Below, piece by piece: positions 43,143 through 54,429 of a stretch of DNA of 64,000 bases. Numbering within the stretch: position 1 is the stretch's first letter; each line of letters starts with the position of its first letter. A program made the translations under genes and the position numbers. Under the pieces are notes generated by a model. It saw only the letters and a program-made list of their open reading frames with translations. It was not told the origin of the DNA and did not search any database. Source of the DNA: Meghimatium bilineatum (Eukaryota; Mollusca; Gastropoda; Stylommatophora; Philomycidae); assembly GCA_034231615.1 (NCBI GenBank), contig CM067306.1:64507790-64571789 (forward strand), read 5' to 3'.

Positions 43143-43385
43143 ATAAAACTAATTCTTACAGCTGACGGGACTTGAACCAGATTCATTCTAGCAGCACCGA
43201 ATCGCATTGCAGCTCAAGTAAACAAGTTTTCCGTGCTTGACTAACCACATCCCCAGGAAAAGATGTAATCTCGTCAAGTGATTCAACATGTGTACTCAAA
43301 TCACTGTGAACGGACCAATCTAGACAAGGGCTAGCTAGAACGGACCTGGTTCAAGTCCCGTCAGCTGTGATAATTATTTTCATTT
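43143..43385. mobile_element. SINE-C pair in inverted orientation
   Basis: CAGCTGACGGGACTTGAACC AG at 43160 and its exact reverse complement around 43352-43373 are B-box regions (GGTTCAAGTCCCG) of two tRNA-like heads facing each other about 170 bp apart. Together they could form a cruciform. Confidence 0.5.
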
Positions 43386-43389
43386 GTCA

Positions 43390-44465
43390 TCCTGCTTCCT
43401 ACTTGAATTTACATGTGTATAAAACATCTACTATTCTCATTTCATGTAACCCTCTAGACTGGTATGTGATCCCAAATATCCGAACTTTTCTTAAAAAAGT
43501 CACTTTTGAAGGATGGTCCCCGATGAGTCCGCATGAATGTATTATTGAGGAAGGACTTATTCCAACATACATTTTTACAAAGATATTTACACTATGTGAG
43601 ACATCATGGCCAAGTTCCCATAATTACGTAAACTCTTCTCCCACTCCAGAACCATCCCTGACAACTTCTGGAAAAGGTGGCATGTCTTAAAGGTATCCCC
43701 GCAGTGTAGAGCAATCAGACATGACAAAAGAAAAATCAGTTTTACATTATTAGGAAGTCACATCGGAAAGAACTAGCGAACTGAAATGACGCTCAGTGTT
43801 TTTAGCAATTTGAAGTATTTACCCTGTAATCAGCGAAAAAGGGCAAGAATGTCTTCGGTAAATTAAGATGCTTCTAAAGTATCTAACGGAAGGTTAAAGT
43901 TGACGCGAAGAGTTACCCATGACCTTTCATAACGAAACCAGAGGCTGTTACAAAAAATGAAAAGGAAATGGCAAAGAGGAATGCCCGATTGTACAGAACA
44001 GTAACATTAAGACGTAATCTCTTTTTAAAGTTAATGTTTTTGCCCCCTTCGAGAACCCCATGCTCTAGATCAACGGCGCGCATAAAATGGTGGCTGATCT
44101 GCCAGGAAAACTTACAATTACTAAATTTACTGACTCCAGAACTCAAAAAATATCAAATCACAAGCTGTTGCAGCCAATCTGTAAGCTACAGTACTGAATA
44201 GTGAATAATACATGTTTCCCTTGAGGAAGTTGCATGAAAGTGGTACTTATGGATTGTGTGATAAAGTCCGCATGTATTGCTGTCACGTCCCCACTATGCA
44301 ATAGACCCAAAAAACACAGTCCTTGTATGCAATCGAACCCTGGACCTCAAATTGTGAAACCAATACCCTAAACTAGCGACCATGCATCACACATACTAGG
44401 ACATATTACGTGACAATTCTGTATTTACCCTTACATCCCCTTTTACTAGCATCCCTTTCATCAAT
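43390..44465. other. No gene seen; tRNA-like B-box at 44335-44350
   Basis: ATCGAACCCTGGACCTCAAATT (minus-strand B-box GGGTTCGAT) may be another old SINE head, as may TTGAACCCTAGATTTC at 40771. Open frames here lack domains. Confidence 0.3.
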
Positions 44466-44467
44466 TA

Positions 44468-44900
44468 AGATCTATCTATCTAAATATATCTATCGAAATC
44501 TAACTATCTATCTTTCTAAACTAACTATCTAAATCTAACTATCTATCGAATTCTATGTATGCAAATATAACTACCATATATATATATCTAAATCTAACTA
44601 TCTATCTTTCTAAACTATCTAAATATATCTATCTAACTATCTCTGTATCTAAATCTAAATCAAAATATATATATATATATATAAATCTAACTATCTATCT
44701 ATCTAAATCTAACTATCTCTGTATCTAAATCTGAATCTAAATATTTATCCTAATCTAATCTATCTATATATCTAAACCGATCTATCTATCTAAATATATA
44801 TCTAAATCTAACTATCTGAATCTGAATTTAAATATCTATCCTAATAAAAATCTATCTAAATCTAACTATTTATCTAAATCTAACTATCTATCTATCCATT
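44468..44900. repeat. TCTA/TCTAAA low-complexity tract
   Basis: About 430 bp of ATCTATCTAAATCTAACTAT-type sequence mixing 4-, 6- and 8-bp periods, with TA runs at 44576 and 44670. Confidence 0.97.
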
Positions 44901-44909
44901 CTTTGAACT

Positions 44910-45620
44910 AGCGTCCAATTGTGCTATTAAGCGTCGTGAGGGTCATAAAATACATCAAATTTGATACCCCACCACCTTGTCAACATATAGAAGGAATGCC
45001 AGGACTCAGGATCAGTAAGAAAAATAATAATCTGCGATATTCAGATAGAACTGTCCTTTTAGCAGATGAACAGGAACCACAAAAACTAGATCAAGTCGAT
45101 ATATCAAGAAAACAATATGGACTGGGTATAAAAATTTAAAAAAAACCCACACGATAATCAGCAAAGTTGAGCAAAATCAAAAGAGCAAGAGCTAAACATA
45201 AACATACATGGAGATAAACTACAACAAGTAGAACATCATCAATATCTTGGACGCATAGTCACAAAAGACGGCAGATGTGAAACAGAAGTTAAAAGGAGAA
45301 TAGGAATGGCTAAAAGTACCTTCAATGGCATGAGGAAAATATTGAAATCTAAACAAATTATAAACAAACTAAAAATGAGAATTATAAAATGCAAAAATCA
45401 ACAAAATAAAGTATTTTGGACATATTCAAAGAATATGGCACAATGTTGAAGACCTTACTTGAGGATAGAATCGAGGGAAAGCTAATAATAGGCAGAGATA
45501 CAAATTGGATAGAAATATCACATGATGTGCAGGCTACAGTCTAGCAGAGTGCATCACCAAAACAAGAGACAGATGATGTTGGAGGTTCGTTACACAGATG
45601 CCTTTTTATGATCGACGTGG
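44910..45620 (+). mobile_element. LINE RT palm to 3' end, internally deleted
   Basis: Blocks GMPGLRIS, LRYSDRTVLLADEQE (the YADDTVLL box, Asp pair altered), YGLGIKI, LNINIHGDKLQQVEHHQYLG, RIVTKDGRCETEVKRRIGMA, KSTFNGMRKILKSK, KLKMRIIKC, then an abrupt jump at about 45395 into KINKIKYFGHIQRI and LLEDRIEGKLIIGRDTNWIE. About 200 codons normally between these blocks are missing. The catalytic pair is not intact, so it is inactive. Confidence 0.8.
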
Positions 45621-45788
45621 AAAGCATAGATAAAACATTGCATGTGTTGTTCATGACCACGCAATGTCTTGGCACCAAACATACGTCTCGGAATCTACAA
45701 CAGCTCAAACTCAAATAGAAATGTTTTTTTTATTGAAGTCGTTACTTCAGTCCATGGTTAATTATTCTGTCTTGTAACTCATCAGACA

Positions 45789-45910
45789 CGATCCTGCTAA
45801 AGTGACGCTATTCGACTTTTTCCGTGATTCTCATTGGTTACTTTTTTTTGCATCGACAAGCAATGAAAATCATAGGGAAAGTCAAATAGCATCAAGTTTG
45901 AAGGTTAATT
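45789..45910. mobile_element. CCAAT-hairpin MITE (family A)
   Basis: AAAGTGACGCTATTCGACTT TTTCCGTGATTCTCATTGG against CAATGAAAATCATAGGGAAA GTCAAATAGCATCAAGTTTG; long arms of about 45 bp. Confidence 0.75.
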
Positions 45911-46232
45911 CTCGATACCTCCACATTACTGATAATTGAAGGGTGACTCGTTTCAGCATTAAATTATACGTCTATTTTTGGTAGACTTGACAGCCAGTAT
46001 CCATTTTAGTTGTCGTAGCTCTAATCCTACATTCCAGAATTCCTCTACCGATACAATTTCAACTCAACTGTGATTTCTTTATTCTCAGATCATGGGACTT
46101 ATGGCTAAATGCTCACACATTATCAACCTTCTTCAACCGTCCAGAGACATCCGGCGGCTTTCTACGTCGGTAATAACTCTAATATATCATAATTATAATA
46201 GCTCTATTTCATGTCATGTGTCGTTGGTTATC

Positions 46233-47275
46233 ACATCATACTAGTTCATCCATCAATCATACTAGTCCATCCATCAATCATACTAGTCCATCCATCAATC
46301 ATACTAGTTCATACATCAATCACACAAGTCCATCCATCAATCATACTAATCCGTCCATCAATCATACTAGTCGATCCATCAATCATACTAGTTCATCCAT
46401 CAATCATACTAGTCCGTCCATCAATCATACTAGTCCATCCACCAATCATACTAGTCCATCCATCAATCATACTAGTCGATCCATCAATCATACTAGTTCA
46501 TCCACCAATCATACTAGTCCATCCATCAATCATACTAGTCCATCCATCAATCATACTAGTCGATCCATCAATCATACTAGTCCATCCATCAATCATACTA
46601 GTTCATCCATCAATCATACTAGTCCATCCATCAATCATACTAGTCCATCCATCAATCATACTAGTCCATCCATCAATCATACTAGTCCATCCACCAATCA
46701 TACTAGTCCATCCATCAATCATACTAGTCGATCCATCAATCATACTAGTTCATCCACCAATCATACTAGTCCATCCATCAATCATACTAGTCCATCCATC
46801 AATCATACTAGTCCATCCATCAATCATACTAGTTCATCCATCAATCATACTAGTCCATCCATCAATCATACTAGTCCATCCATCAATCATACTAGTCCAT
46901 CCATCAATCATACTAGTCCATCCATCAATCATACTAGTCCATCCATCAATCATACTAGTCCATCCATCAATCATACTAGTCCATCCATCAATCATACTAG
47001 TCCATCCATCAAACGTCCATCTATCATACTAATTCATCCACTAATCATACTAGTCCATCCATCAATCATACTAGTCCATCCATCAAACGTCCATCTATCA
47101 TACTAATTCATCCACTAATCATACTAGTCCATCCATCAAACGTCCATCTATCATACTAATTCATCCACTAATCATACTAGTCCATCCATCAATCATACTA
47201 GTCCATCCATCAAACGTCCATCTATCATACTAATTCATCCACTAATCCATCCACTAATCATACTAGTTCATACAT
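46233..47275. repeat. 21-bp minisatellite, about 48 copies
   Basis: Unit CATACTAGTCCATCCATCAA plus T, with TCGATCC, TTCATCC and CCACCAAT variants. From about 46990 a larger unit appears: AAACGTCCATCTATCATACT AATTCATCCACTAATC plus one or two basic units, repeated four times. Because 21 is a multiple of three, two frames stay open for nearly 300 codons (HPSIILV and SINHTSP heptads); no start, domain or splice evidence supports a protein. Confidence 0.97.
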
Positions 47276-47404
47276 CTCATTAATATACTTCCTCCACATC
47301 ATCCTCCGTGGGATCGCCGATTGTGCAATGCCCCATTCATTTTCCAAGAATCCTGTTTCCGGCTTTCGCATCAATAATTCACGACAATGTCGCAATGAGG
47401 GGGA

Positions 47405-47470
47405 CGAACAACAGATATGGACCAGCGAGAGAGAGAAAGAGAGAGACATAAAGAGAGAGAGACGGGGATT
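47405..47470. repeat. GA-rich microsatellite
   Basis: GAGAGAGAAAGAGAGAGACA and flanks. Confidence 0.9.
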
Positions 47471-47589
47471 TTGATATTTTCATTGGGAAGAAACGTTTCA
47501 ACGTTGGATAACACATGAAGAAACGTCATACGCGCATAATATATCCGGGACAGCGATGAACTTGAGTGTACGTATGTAATACACCGTGT

Positions 47590-47945
47590 ATTTCAACAAA
47601 CAGAACAATAAGAGATCAAGCGAGGTAGGAAAAGATTACAAGAACTATTGGAACAACATCTGTGCTCAAATATATTGAAAAACTGAGATTGAAATGGTGC
47701 GGCTACTTATGAGAATGAACTTTTATTAGCCAGAAGCAAGAGCATACAAGATGATATGGAAACAGCAGATACAGAGGAAGGTCAAGAAGACGGTGGATTG
47801 AAGGGGTTACCAACATTCTGAGACGTCATAATATTACTGCATATCAAGTGACCAAGCATGATATAGCCCGAAGACCGATCAGCATTCAATCATACGACGC
47901 CTTACAGCAAAAGCAGAGAAATAGATAATAAACAGCCAGATAAGA
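47590..47945 (+). mobile_element. LINE 3' end, family Y, diverged
   Basis: AGAACTATTGGAACAACATC, TATTGAAAAACTGAGATTGA AATGG, PEARAYK, then GTGGATTGAAGGGGTTACCA match the copy at 34685-35195 base by base with many changes. Coding is destroyed by frame changes and stops. Confidence 0.75.
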
Positions 47946-47947
47946 TC

Positions 47948-48172
47948 CATCAATCACAAGTAGACTAGTCACCCACAGTTAGAATAAGAGAAGATGTATC
48001 AATCACAAGTAGACTGTAGTCACACAAATACCATAGCTAGACCCAGAGAAGATGCATCAATCAGAAGTAGACTGTAGTCACACAAATACCATAGCTAGAC
48101 CCAGAGAAGATGCATCAATCACAAGTAGACTGTAGTCACACAAATACCACAACTAGGTTCAGCAATCAGTCG
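47948..48172. repeat. 58-bp minisatellite, about 4 copies
   Basis: Unit AGATGCATCAATCACAAGTA, GACTGTAGTCACACAAATAC, CATAGCTAGACCCAGAGA. Confidence 0.95.
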
Positions 48173-48353
48173 TATACTAGTCACACATCAAATTTCTAGG
48201 AACGTCGTAGGAGGCTACTAAGGAAGATTGGGGGGGGGAGAAGACAACCTGCCTCACGTAGAGGAAAAAAATTACCATTGTCGCATCTTGTCTCAATTTC
48301 TACTTAAGTACACAGTCTGGTGGTTTCATTGGGGAGGGGGGGAAGGGAAGCTG

Positions 48354-48480
48354 CATCCCACTAAAGTAACGCATTCGACTTTTTCAGTGATCTTCACTGG
48401 TTAAGTTTTGTATACTGTGTGTCGACAGCCAATGAAAATCACGGGAAGCGTCAAATAGCGTCAATTTTGAAAGATCAATC
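48354..48480. mobile_element. CCAAT-hairpin MITE (family A), well preserved
   Basis: Arms AAAGTAACGCATTCGACTTT and AAGCGTCAAATAGCGTCAAT; centre GTATACTGTGTGTCGACAGC then CAATGAAAATCACGGGAA. Best source of a family consensus. Confidence 0.75.
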
Positions 48481-48489
48481 CCAGTTAAG

Positions 48490-49515
48490 ACCAGATGTCT
48501 TATTGTGAATATTCACGGCAATTCGTAGGGTACGGTAAACGTTTACGACATAACGCGGAGAGATAACTCCAATTAAACTCTATATCTATTTTTGGCTACA
48601 CAATGTCATATGTAATATATAAACAAAATATACATCATTCAACAGTTCTTAGAACCGTGGCATTCGTTATAACAGGAATGTATGCAGCATCACTGCGTTA
48701 GGCTACACGACTATTCCCATGCTCTTTATTCATCATCTATTTATGCTTTTTTTTCGTCATTAAATGAAAAGCTTGGTAATGGTCGAAATGGCCTTACGCT
48801 GTGACGTAAAACGAGGTAGCACTCATCCCTGCCATGACGAAGGTCAAGCCAGAACTAAAGTGAGAACATTGACATCCAGATATGTGAAACGGTTGCGATA
48901 CGACAATATAGATCTGCTGACGTGTATCTTAACACTGACACATGAAACCGATTACACACAGTTAAAGACACAGAATTAACACCGGCAATATATACCAAAT
49001 CTCTGAATATACAGACGTCTAGCAATGATGATGATAGATGAACCAAGTAGCAGTCCAGACTGTTCCCACTGTGGGAAGAAACACCCGATCCAGAAGTTGT
49101 CCCTGAATTTTATTAAAATATCTACAACACATCAATTCTAGTTGTCACCATTATGTGTCACTGTATACCATGTCGGTATCGAAGGTAGATCCCATTCAGA
49201 CGATGTCAACAAAAAAAAAAGTAAACTAAAACTACGAAATATAAATAGTCCTAAACTACATGTACTAGATAACTACTCGATAGAGAGACAGACAAAAGCC
49301 AAATTTTTCAAGACATCTACGAAAACTGAGAGAGGGCACAGAAACAAGTCCGCTCAAAGCCAATGCGGCATCTTGGGTTTGCGTGTATCGATACTCGCTC
49401 AACATCCGGTACAGTTCTAAATCATATGCGATTTCATCAAACAAAAGTATTACAAAATGATTATGTATCAATTGAATTATTGTCCGATTTAAAATCTGGT
49501 TTATATTTTATTATT
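48490..49515. other. No host gene; possible LINE remnants
   Basis: At 49020-49090 the frame SSPDCSHCGKKHPIQKLS has a CxxC pair, weakly like the Cys box near a jockey ORF2 end, after a TGATGATGAT string at 49027. Evidence too thin to delimit an element. Confidence 0.3.
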
Positions 49516-49519
49516 ATTA

Positions 49520-49650
49520 TATTCTATGACGTCAAAATATCACTGCATATCAAACGACTAAATCGATTAACCTGACAACCGATCGTCATTAAATCATGCG
49601 ACGTCTTACAGTAAACGCAGAGAAAAGACAATAGATCAGACAGATAAAAT
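49520..49650 (+). mobile_element. LINE 3' terminus, family Y
   Basis: ATCACTGCATATCAAACGAC, CGATCGTCATTAAATCATGC GACGTCTTACAGTAAACGCA GAGAAAAGA parallels the tails at 35090-35180 and 47835-47930. Confidence 0.6.
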
Positions 49651-49904
49651 GTGACAGATTCTTTCTAGAACATAGCTTTCTTATGGCTTTTCTGAACTCC
49701 ACACGAATCTGGGCCACCTTACCCTATGTCATCTTTAAACACTCAAATAAATATGTTGTCCATCTTCTGTCCGTGTTACCGTCGACCATGCCCCACTCAT
49801 CCATTATTAGCCTTTCCATACCATTATAAAATGACTGACCAGATATTATTATATATTGGTATATATTTTATTTAGGATGTTATTTTTAACCAATTTTTCT
49901 TTGT

Positions 49905-50035
49905 GGGTGTAAAGTATGGACAACAGCATACGATGAGATGAAGGTAACTGAAATGATTGTCAGAAGAATGTTGACATTTTTATGGACATCCAAGAAAACT
50001 CACGGAGAAGTCTTCAGAGATACTGGAGTTTAAAC
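49905..50035 (+). mobile_element. LINE C-terminal fragment
   Basis: In-frame KVWTTAYDEMKVTEMIVRRM, LTFLWTSKKTHGEVFRDTGV, stop. The CxVWTxxYDExKxxxxxxRRML pattern is the post-RT segment of RTE-like LINEs. Confidence 0.5.
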
Positions 50036-50103
50036 AAAATCATAGCACAAATTAAAACCACCAAACAGCACTAAAGGCATGAAACAAAGATTTTTTTTCC
50101 CCT

Positions 50104-50935
50104 AGGTTGCTGTGACTCGAAAAAAGAGGGGAAGGTACATATTAGCAATACTGCTTATCTCCCACGTATGTCTTAAGAAGCGACAAAGGGTTTGGTGGTG
50201 TAGAGTTTACCAAAACAGACGTCGACATCAGGACATTCGTTGGTTGAGAAATCTTCAGCATATTCTACTGTCACATCGAGCATGAGGATGGAGATAGAGG
50301 GAGTTACAGCAGCTCTTAATTGCTTGATAACTGATACATCAACACACTCGGTTATACTCACAGACTCTCAAAGCATTCTGCGCACGATAGAAAAGTACAG
50401 GATGAGAAAAGAATGGTGCGACTCAATTGTCTACAGTATTATATGGATATACTGCCCTGGCCATGCTGGGGTCAGAGGAAACGAGAGAGCTGACTTATTT
50501 GCAGGCAATGCGGAGATAGACGGCACAATACCGCCAAGAGATAAAGCAGACTTAATGAAGGTAGTAATAATTTCATTTCAAGATGCATATGATGTCAATG
50601 AGGCTGAGAACGTACACATACAGAGAATGTTAGAAATCTAGAGGTGAGGGAAGAAAAAGTGAATTTTTTGGATCAAACAATTAACACCTAACCGGGGCTC
50701 TGAGTCTACATACACTGGGATGGCTGCTGGAGCGGAGGGCGGAACACTTATGGGAATGTCCTGTGTGCTGTGAAGCAGTTTCTAATCAAAAATCACGAAT
50801 TGGCCTTCCCATATATGGTCAGTGAACAATGCTGAAGTCTGATGGAAAGGCGCAGATATGCAAAGCTGTAAACCTAACACAGCTCATTCTACTCTCCTGG
50901 CTATATCCTTCAATAATTTCAGAACAAAGATGCAG
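50104..50935 (+). mobile_element. RepC copy split by a LINE insertion
   Basis: The 5' half (50104-50205: GGTACATATTAGCAATACTG, CACGTATGTCTTAAGAAGCG AC) and the 3' half (50790-50935: CTTCCCATATATGGTCAGTG, AATGCTGAAGTCTGATGG, GCGCAGATATGCAAAGCTGT AAACC) are both recognisable and in the order seen in intact copies, with an RNase H-coding fragment between them. Confidence 0.55.
50210..50789 (+). mobile_element. LINE RNase H domain fragment inside RepC
   Basis: Open frame with MEIEGVTAALNCL, ILTDSQSILRTIEKYRMRKE, WIYCPGHAGVRGNERADLFA and GNAEIDG. These are the Glu, Asp, His and final Asp motifs of the RNase H domain of jockey/I-type LINEs. The first catalytic Asp segment is not visible. The frame is intact over about 130 codons, so the piece is fairly young. 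Confidence 0.8.
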
Positions 50936-51059
50936 AGTCAAAATATTTATGGCATGTGCTGACAGAAACGTGCACATTTAGTAACCACCGGAAAAATAAA
51001 GGGGAGAAGAGACAGAGGAAAACAAAAGATCGAAGTTGTTGAATGGGTTGTCAAGAGTT

Positions 51060-51312
51060 CACACGGTTCAAAAGTCGTACAGAATTGACTTTGCTGTACT
51101 CAGTTCATATTACCCTGTCACTCTTAACGAAACGGAACGCCGTCTGCCTAGAGTACCACTCATAGCACGTAACTCCGAAGGTTAAAACGATAATCCACGA
51201 GGAACTCCGAAAAAATCCACCTTGCAAACAAGACGACACAAGCAGGATTCGGACTCATGACCTCTTGAACACAATGCGAACAGCTTAACCACTACGCTAG
51301 AGAGATCCCCGA
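51060..51312 (-). mobile_element. SINE-B, full-length copy
   Basis: On the minus strand: A-box TAGCGTAGTGGTTAAG, B-box GAGTCCGAATCC, then a body (GTCGTCTTGTTTGCAAGGTG, CGGAGTTACGTGCTATGAG, GCAGACGGCGTTCC) shared to its end with 60948-61180. About 250 bp, tRNA-derived. Confidence 0.75.
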
Positions 51313-51654
51313 GAAAATACTCCGGTGACGAGAAACAATCCCCGATATGGAAATTCAAAGGTAATACCGGGCAAATGTAAAATAAACGAAAATATGTATC
51401 AGTGTTACTAATGTCATAAACAAAACATACTAACACACGAAATAGCAAATAGTCTTCATCAGGACGGGAGACAACAGACTAATACTATTCTGAAAATATG
51501 AAAGCACATATGATAAGAGGATGGTAGGAGGGGTAGAGATTACGGTGTCATATGAAAAGCGTAGTGAACAAGTAACTAGCAAACTACCTTCAACTCCTTA
51601 GCGGAATAATGCAGTATTGAGTTTTTTTTAATGAAACATATGAAAGAGAAGGAT

Positions 51655-51725
51655 CACATTTAGACGTATCCATCAAGAGGATCAAAGCTAGACGTATCCA
51701 TCAAGAGTATCAAAGCTAGACGTGT
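51655..51725. repeat. 28-bp tandem repeat, about 2.5 copies
   Basis: AGACGTATCCATCAAGAGGA TCAAAGCT repeated. Confidence 0.9.
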
Positions 51726-51729
51726 ACAG

Positions 51730-52160
51730 AAATAATAGAAATGTAGAACGGTGATAACATGGGATATAGGGGAAACTATTATAACGTACATGGCCGTAGC
51801 GAGTCTCTCCCCCCACCCGACCAGCAACTGTTATCAGTCCCCAGGTATATCCACTGACTGACACATCCATCGCACAAAGCGAATTCCCACCCCCTCCCTA
51901 TTATGCCGGTACAGGCCAAGCCCCGCTGCATTAGGCCCAACTGTATACAAAGTATAAGGGACAATAGTGATAACAGCAGAAAATGTGTAGTAAATGGATA
52001 GGGCACACAGATTAGGTGCAGAAAGTGTAAACGATGGATCAGCTGAAGGATATGGTCTGGTTCGACAAACTGAACTCAATAACACAAGATGCAGAGTGCT
52101 GTAGAGACACATGATCGCCACTGCCACTCGGCATGGTTCTTGATTAAATTGACATCGTGA
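51730..52160. other. No gene seen
   Basis: Minus-strand frames here lack domains; no element ends found. Confidence 0.3.
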
Positions 52161-52164
52161 AGAA

Positions 52165-52450
52165 TAAAACTAACATCTCGTAAGACAGACAATATTGCCT
52201 GTTTACATCATAAACAATACACTCTAGTAGGACAGACAATATTGCCTGTTTACATCATAAACAATACACTCTATTGGGACAGACAATATTGCCTGTTTAC
52301 ATCATAAACAATACACTCTATTGGGACAGACAATATTGCCTGTTTACATCATAAACAATACACTATAGTAGGACAGACAATATTGCCTGTTTACATCATA
52401 AACAATACACTCTATTGGGACAGACAATATTGCCTGTTTACATCCTGAAG
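52165..52450. repeat. 47-bp minisatellite, about 6 copies
   Basis: Unit ACAGACAATATTGCCTGTTT, ACATCATAAACAATACACTC, TATTGGG. AGACAATATTGCCTGT is an inverted repeat inside each unit. Confidence 0.97.
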
Positions 52451-52454
52451 AACA

Positions 52455-53470
52455 AACTAACAACTAGTTAGAAGGACAATATTGGTATAGTTGTGACTTG
52501 CCAGCCAGAAGCTGTAAAAACACGACCAAATCCATGATTTGTTCATGTGAATTTGTGTACAAGTTTGTTATGTTAGAACGTACATTTTCTTGAGTATTAG
52601 TTCACAAGAAGCAATAATAAATATGAAATGATAGAAAAATATTGCGACAGTCACCACATTGCGACAGTGTTGGATAGAACACATCAGTCGTGCCACTTAC
52701 GTGTTAGAAAAAAACCAGATCGTATTGTTAAAAAATAGCCTTAGACCATTTAATAGAAATAAGGCAAGCACTGTAGCCAGTACACACACACACAAAATCA
52801 TTTGTCAATTTTCGTGTGCAATTCAATCGTTACCATGAGACTTTAGGTGGAATGGGGGTCGTTTTGCGCGATGATTTACTCGTATAAAAATAAAATTAAA
52901 ATAAAGCACAGATTAAGATAAAGTTTGTTAAAATAATCCCCAACATCCCAGACAACGGCCAAAAAATCTGAGATCTAGTGGGGGAAAAAACCCCAGATGT
53001 GACATTACTGAATCACATATTCTGTGGAGTTTGAACGATACTGAAATGTATCGATAACTATTGTGGATGTCATCGCGGGAAAGAAGCGAAGGGAGGCAAT
53101 GTGTGTGACACTACACGCCTGCGAAGTCACTCCGCAGACAGGAACCAACAAGGACATGTGCTGGGCTCAGCAGATACAGGGATATGACGTGAAAACACAT
53201 GAATGGCAGAACGAACGACAGAAACAGAAAGATAGATAGACAGAGATAGAGAGGCTGTGGGTTTTGGTTTTCAAAATTGTTGGACATACGCAAACAAACG
53301 ACAAGGCTTGGCCCATGTCCGGCTCCATGTCAACTAACAAATCAAACACGCTTAACAAATATGGCGATTACTGGGGGGGGGGGGGGGGGCATATGAAAGA
53401 CAAATCAAGTCCCATATGCAATCTCTGCTGAAAATATCACCAAAAGTTATGTCAAATCACAGTGATATAA
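52455..53470. other. No gene seen
   Basis: AT-rich with one G run of about 18 at 53371. No recognisable coding or element ends. Confidence 0.35.
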
Positions 53471-53474
53471 TGGC

Positions 53475-53580
53475 TGGTGACCACAACAGTTCATTGATGA
53501 AATCAAAGTGTCTCGGGGATGGCGACCACAATACAGTTCATTGATGAAATCAAAGTGTCTCGGGGCTGGAGATATCATAT
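53475..53580. repeat. 53-bp tandem duplication
   Basis: GACCACAACAGTTCATTGAT GAAATCAAAGTGTCTCGGGG is present twice with small differences. Confidence 0.9.
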
Positions 53581-53584
53581 GAGC

Positions 53585-53995
53585 AACTGACTTGGACTAG
53601 AGACCAACAAAGAAAAAGTATATAAGCATTGTTAGAAAACTGGTTTCAGGGTGAAGAGGAGAAGATATGATAGAAAAATGCATTGTGTATATATAGAGAA
53701 AGTACTCCTCTATTACTCTTTTGTGGTATATTATGGAATGTGGTGTTTAGCCCCATAATTATTTCTTTGGTCAAAAGCATGTTAAGGGATGATGTGGCCA
53801 ACATCAGACTCACGCCCTGCTGATCAATACTCTCCCAGAAGATCATCGAACATAGAACCTTGTACCTGTCGAGTAACAAGCCAGTGCAATGACATCTGAG
53901 TTTCGCTGCTGTTCGTGTAGACATCTGAGCAAATATTCTGAGAACAAATACTCCTTGGAGAATAAAAGATATATGAGGTTTAATTCAAGAAGACT
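53585..53995. other. No gene seen
   Basis: A 92-codon reverse frame (53646-53924) has no recognisable domain; it may be chance or an unrecognised LINE piece. Confidence 0.3.
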
Positions 53996-54029
53996 GTCCA
54001 TGCGCAACAAGATTGGTATAATTCATGCA

Positions 54030-54100
54030 GGCTGCCCAGAAGCTACATGATTGGTCTGACAAGAAGCTACAAGATCGGTCTGACCAGAAGCTACAAGATA
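54030..54100. repeat. About 20-bp repeat, 3-4 copies
   Basis: GACAAGAAGCTACAAGATCG GTCT and variants. Confidence 0.8.
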
Positions 54101-54139
54101 CAAACGAAATGAGATTGTCTATAAATTACCGCAACACAT

Positions 54140-54425
54140 TGTTTTTAATTTTTGCCCCCCCCCCCCCCCAACTAACTAATTGTTTCTACCGGAAAACGTA
54201 AGAAAAAAGGACACTATTTATTTCACACATTTTAAGACAAATGTTTCAAATTCACACAACTTAATAGGAATATTTGAAAAAAGATGTCGGCGCCAACTTT
54301 TGTCGGAACCACCACTCTATTCCTTAACAACAACTGACATCTTTTTTTTTTTTTAGATCTCACCCCACCCCCATTTTTGACGCAGTTTATGGAAACCCCC
54401 CCCCCCCCTCCCTTTAAAAAAAATA
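54140..54425. repeat. RepD poly-C-rich element
   Basis: C runs of about 14 and 13 near 54156 and 54398, with AACAACAACTGACATC and CCCCATTTTTGACGCAGTTT. Same layout as the copies at 21.0 and 63.5 kb. Confidence 0.5.
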
Positions 54426-54429
54426 ATTA

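Noticed and set aside
43505-43540. CCGATGAGTCCGCATGAATG considered as a hammerhead ribozyme core
   Set aside because: The core starts CCGATGA instead of CTGATGA, and no GAAAC follows at a suitable distance.
46211-47106. Two overlapping plus-strand frames of 273 and 296 codons made of heptad repeats
   Set aside because: The period is 21 bp, so frames stay open automatically. No signal peptide context, domain, splice sites or codon bias.
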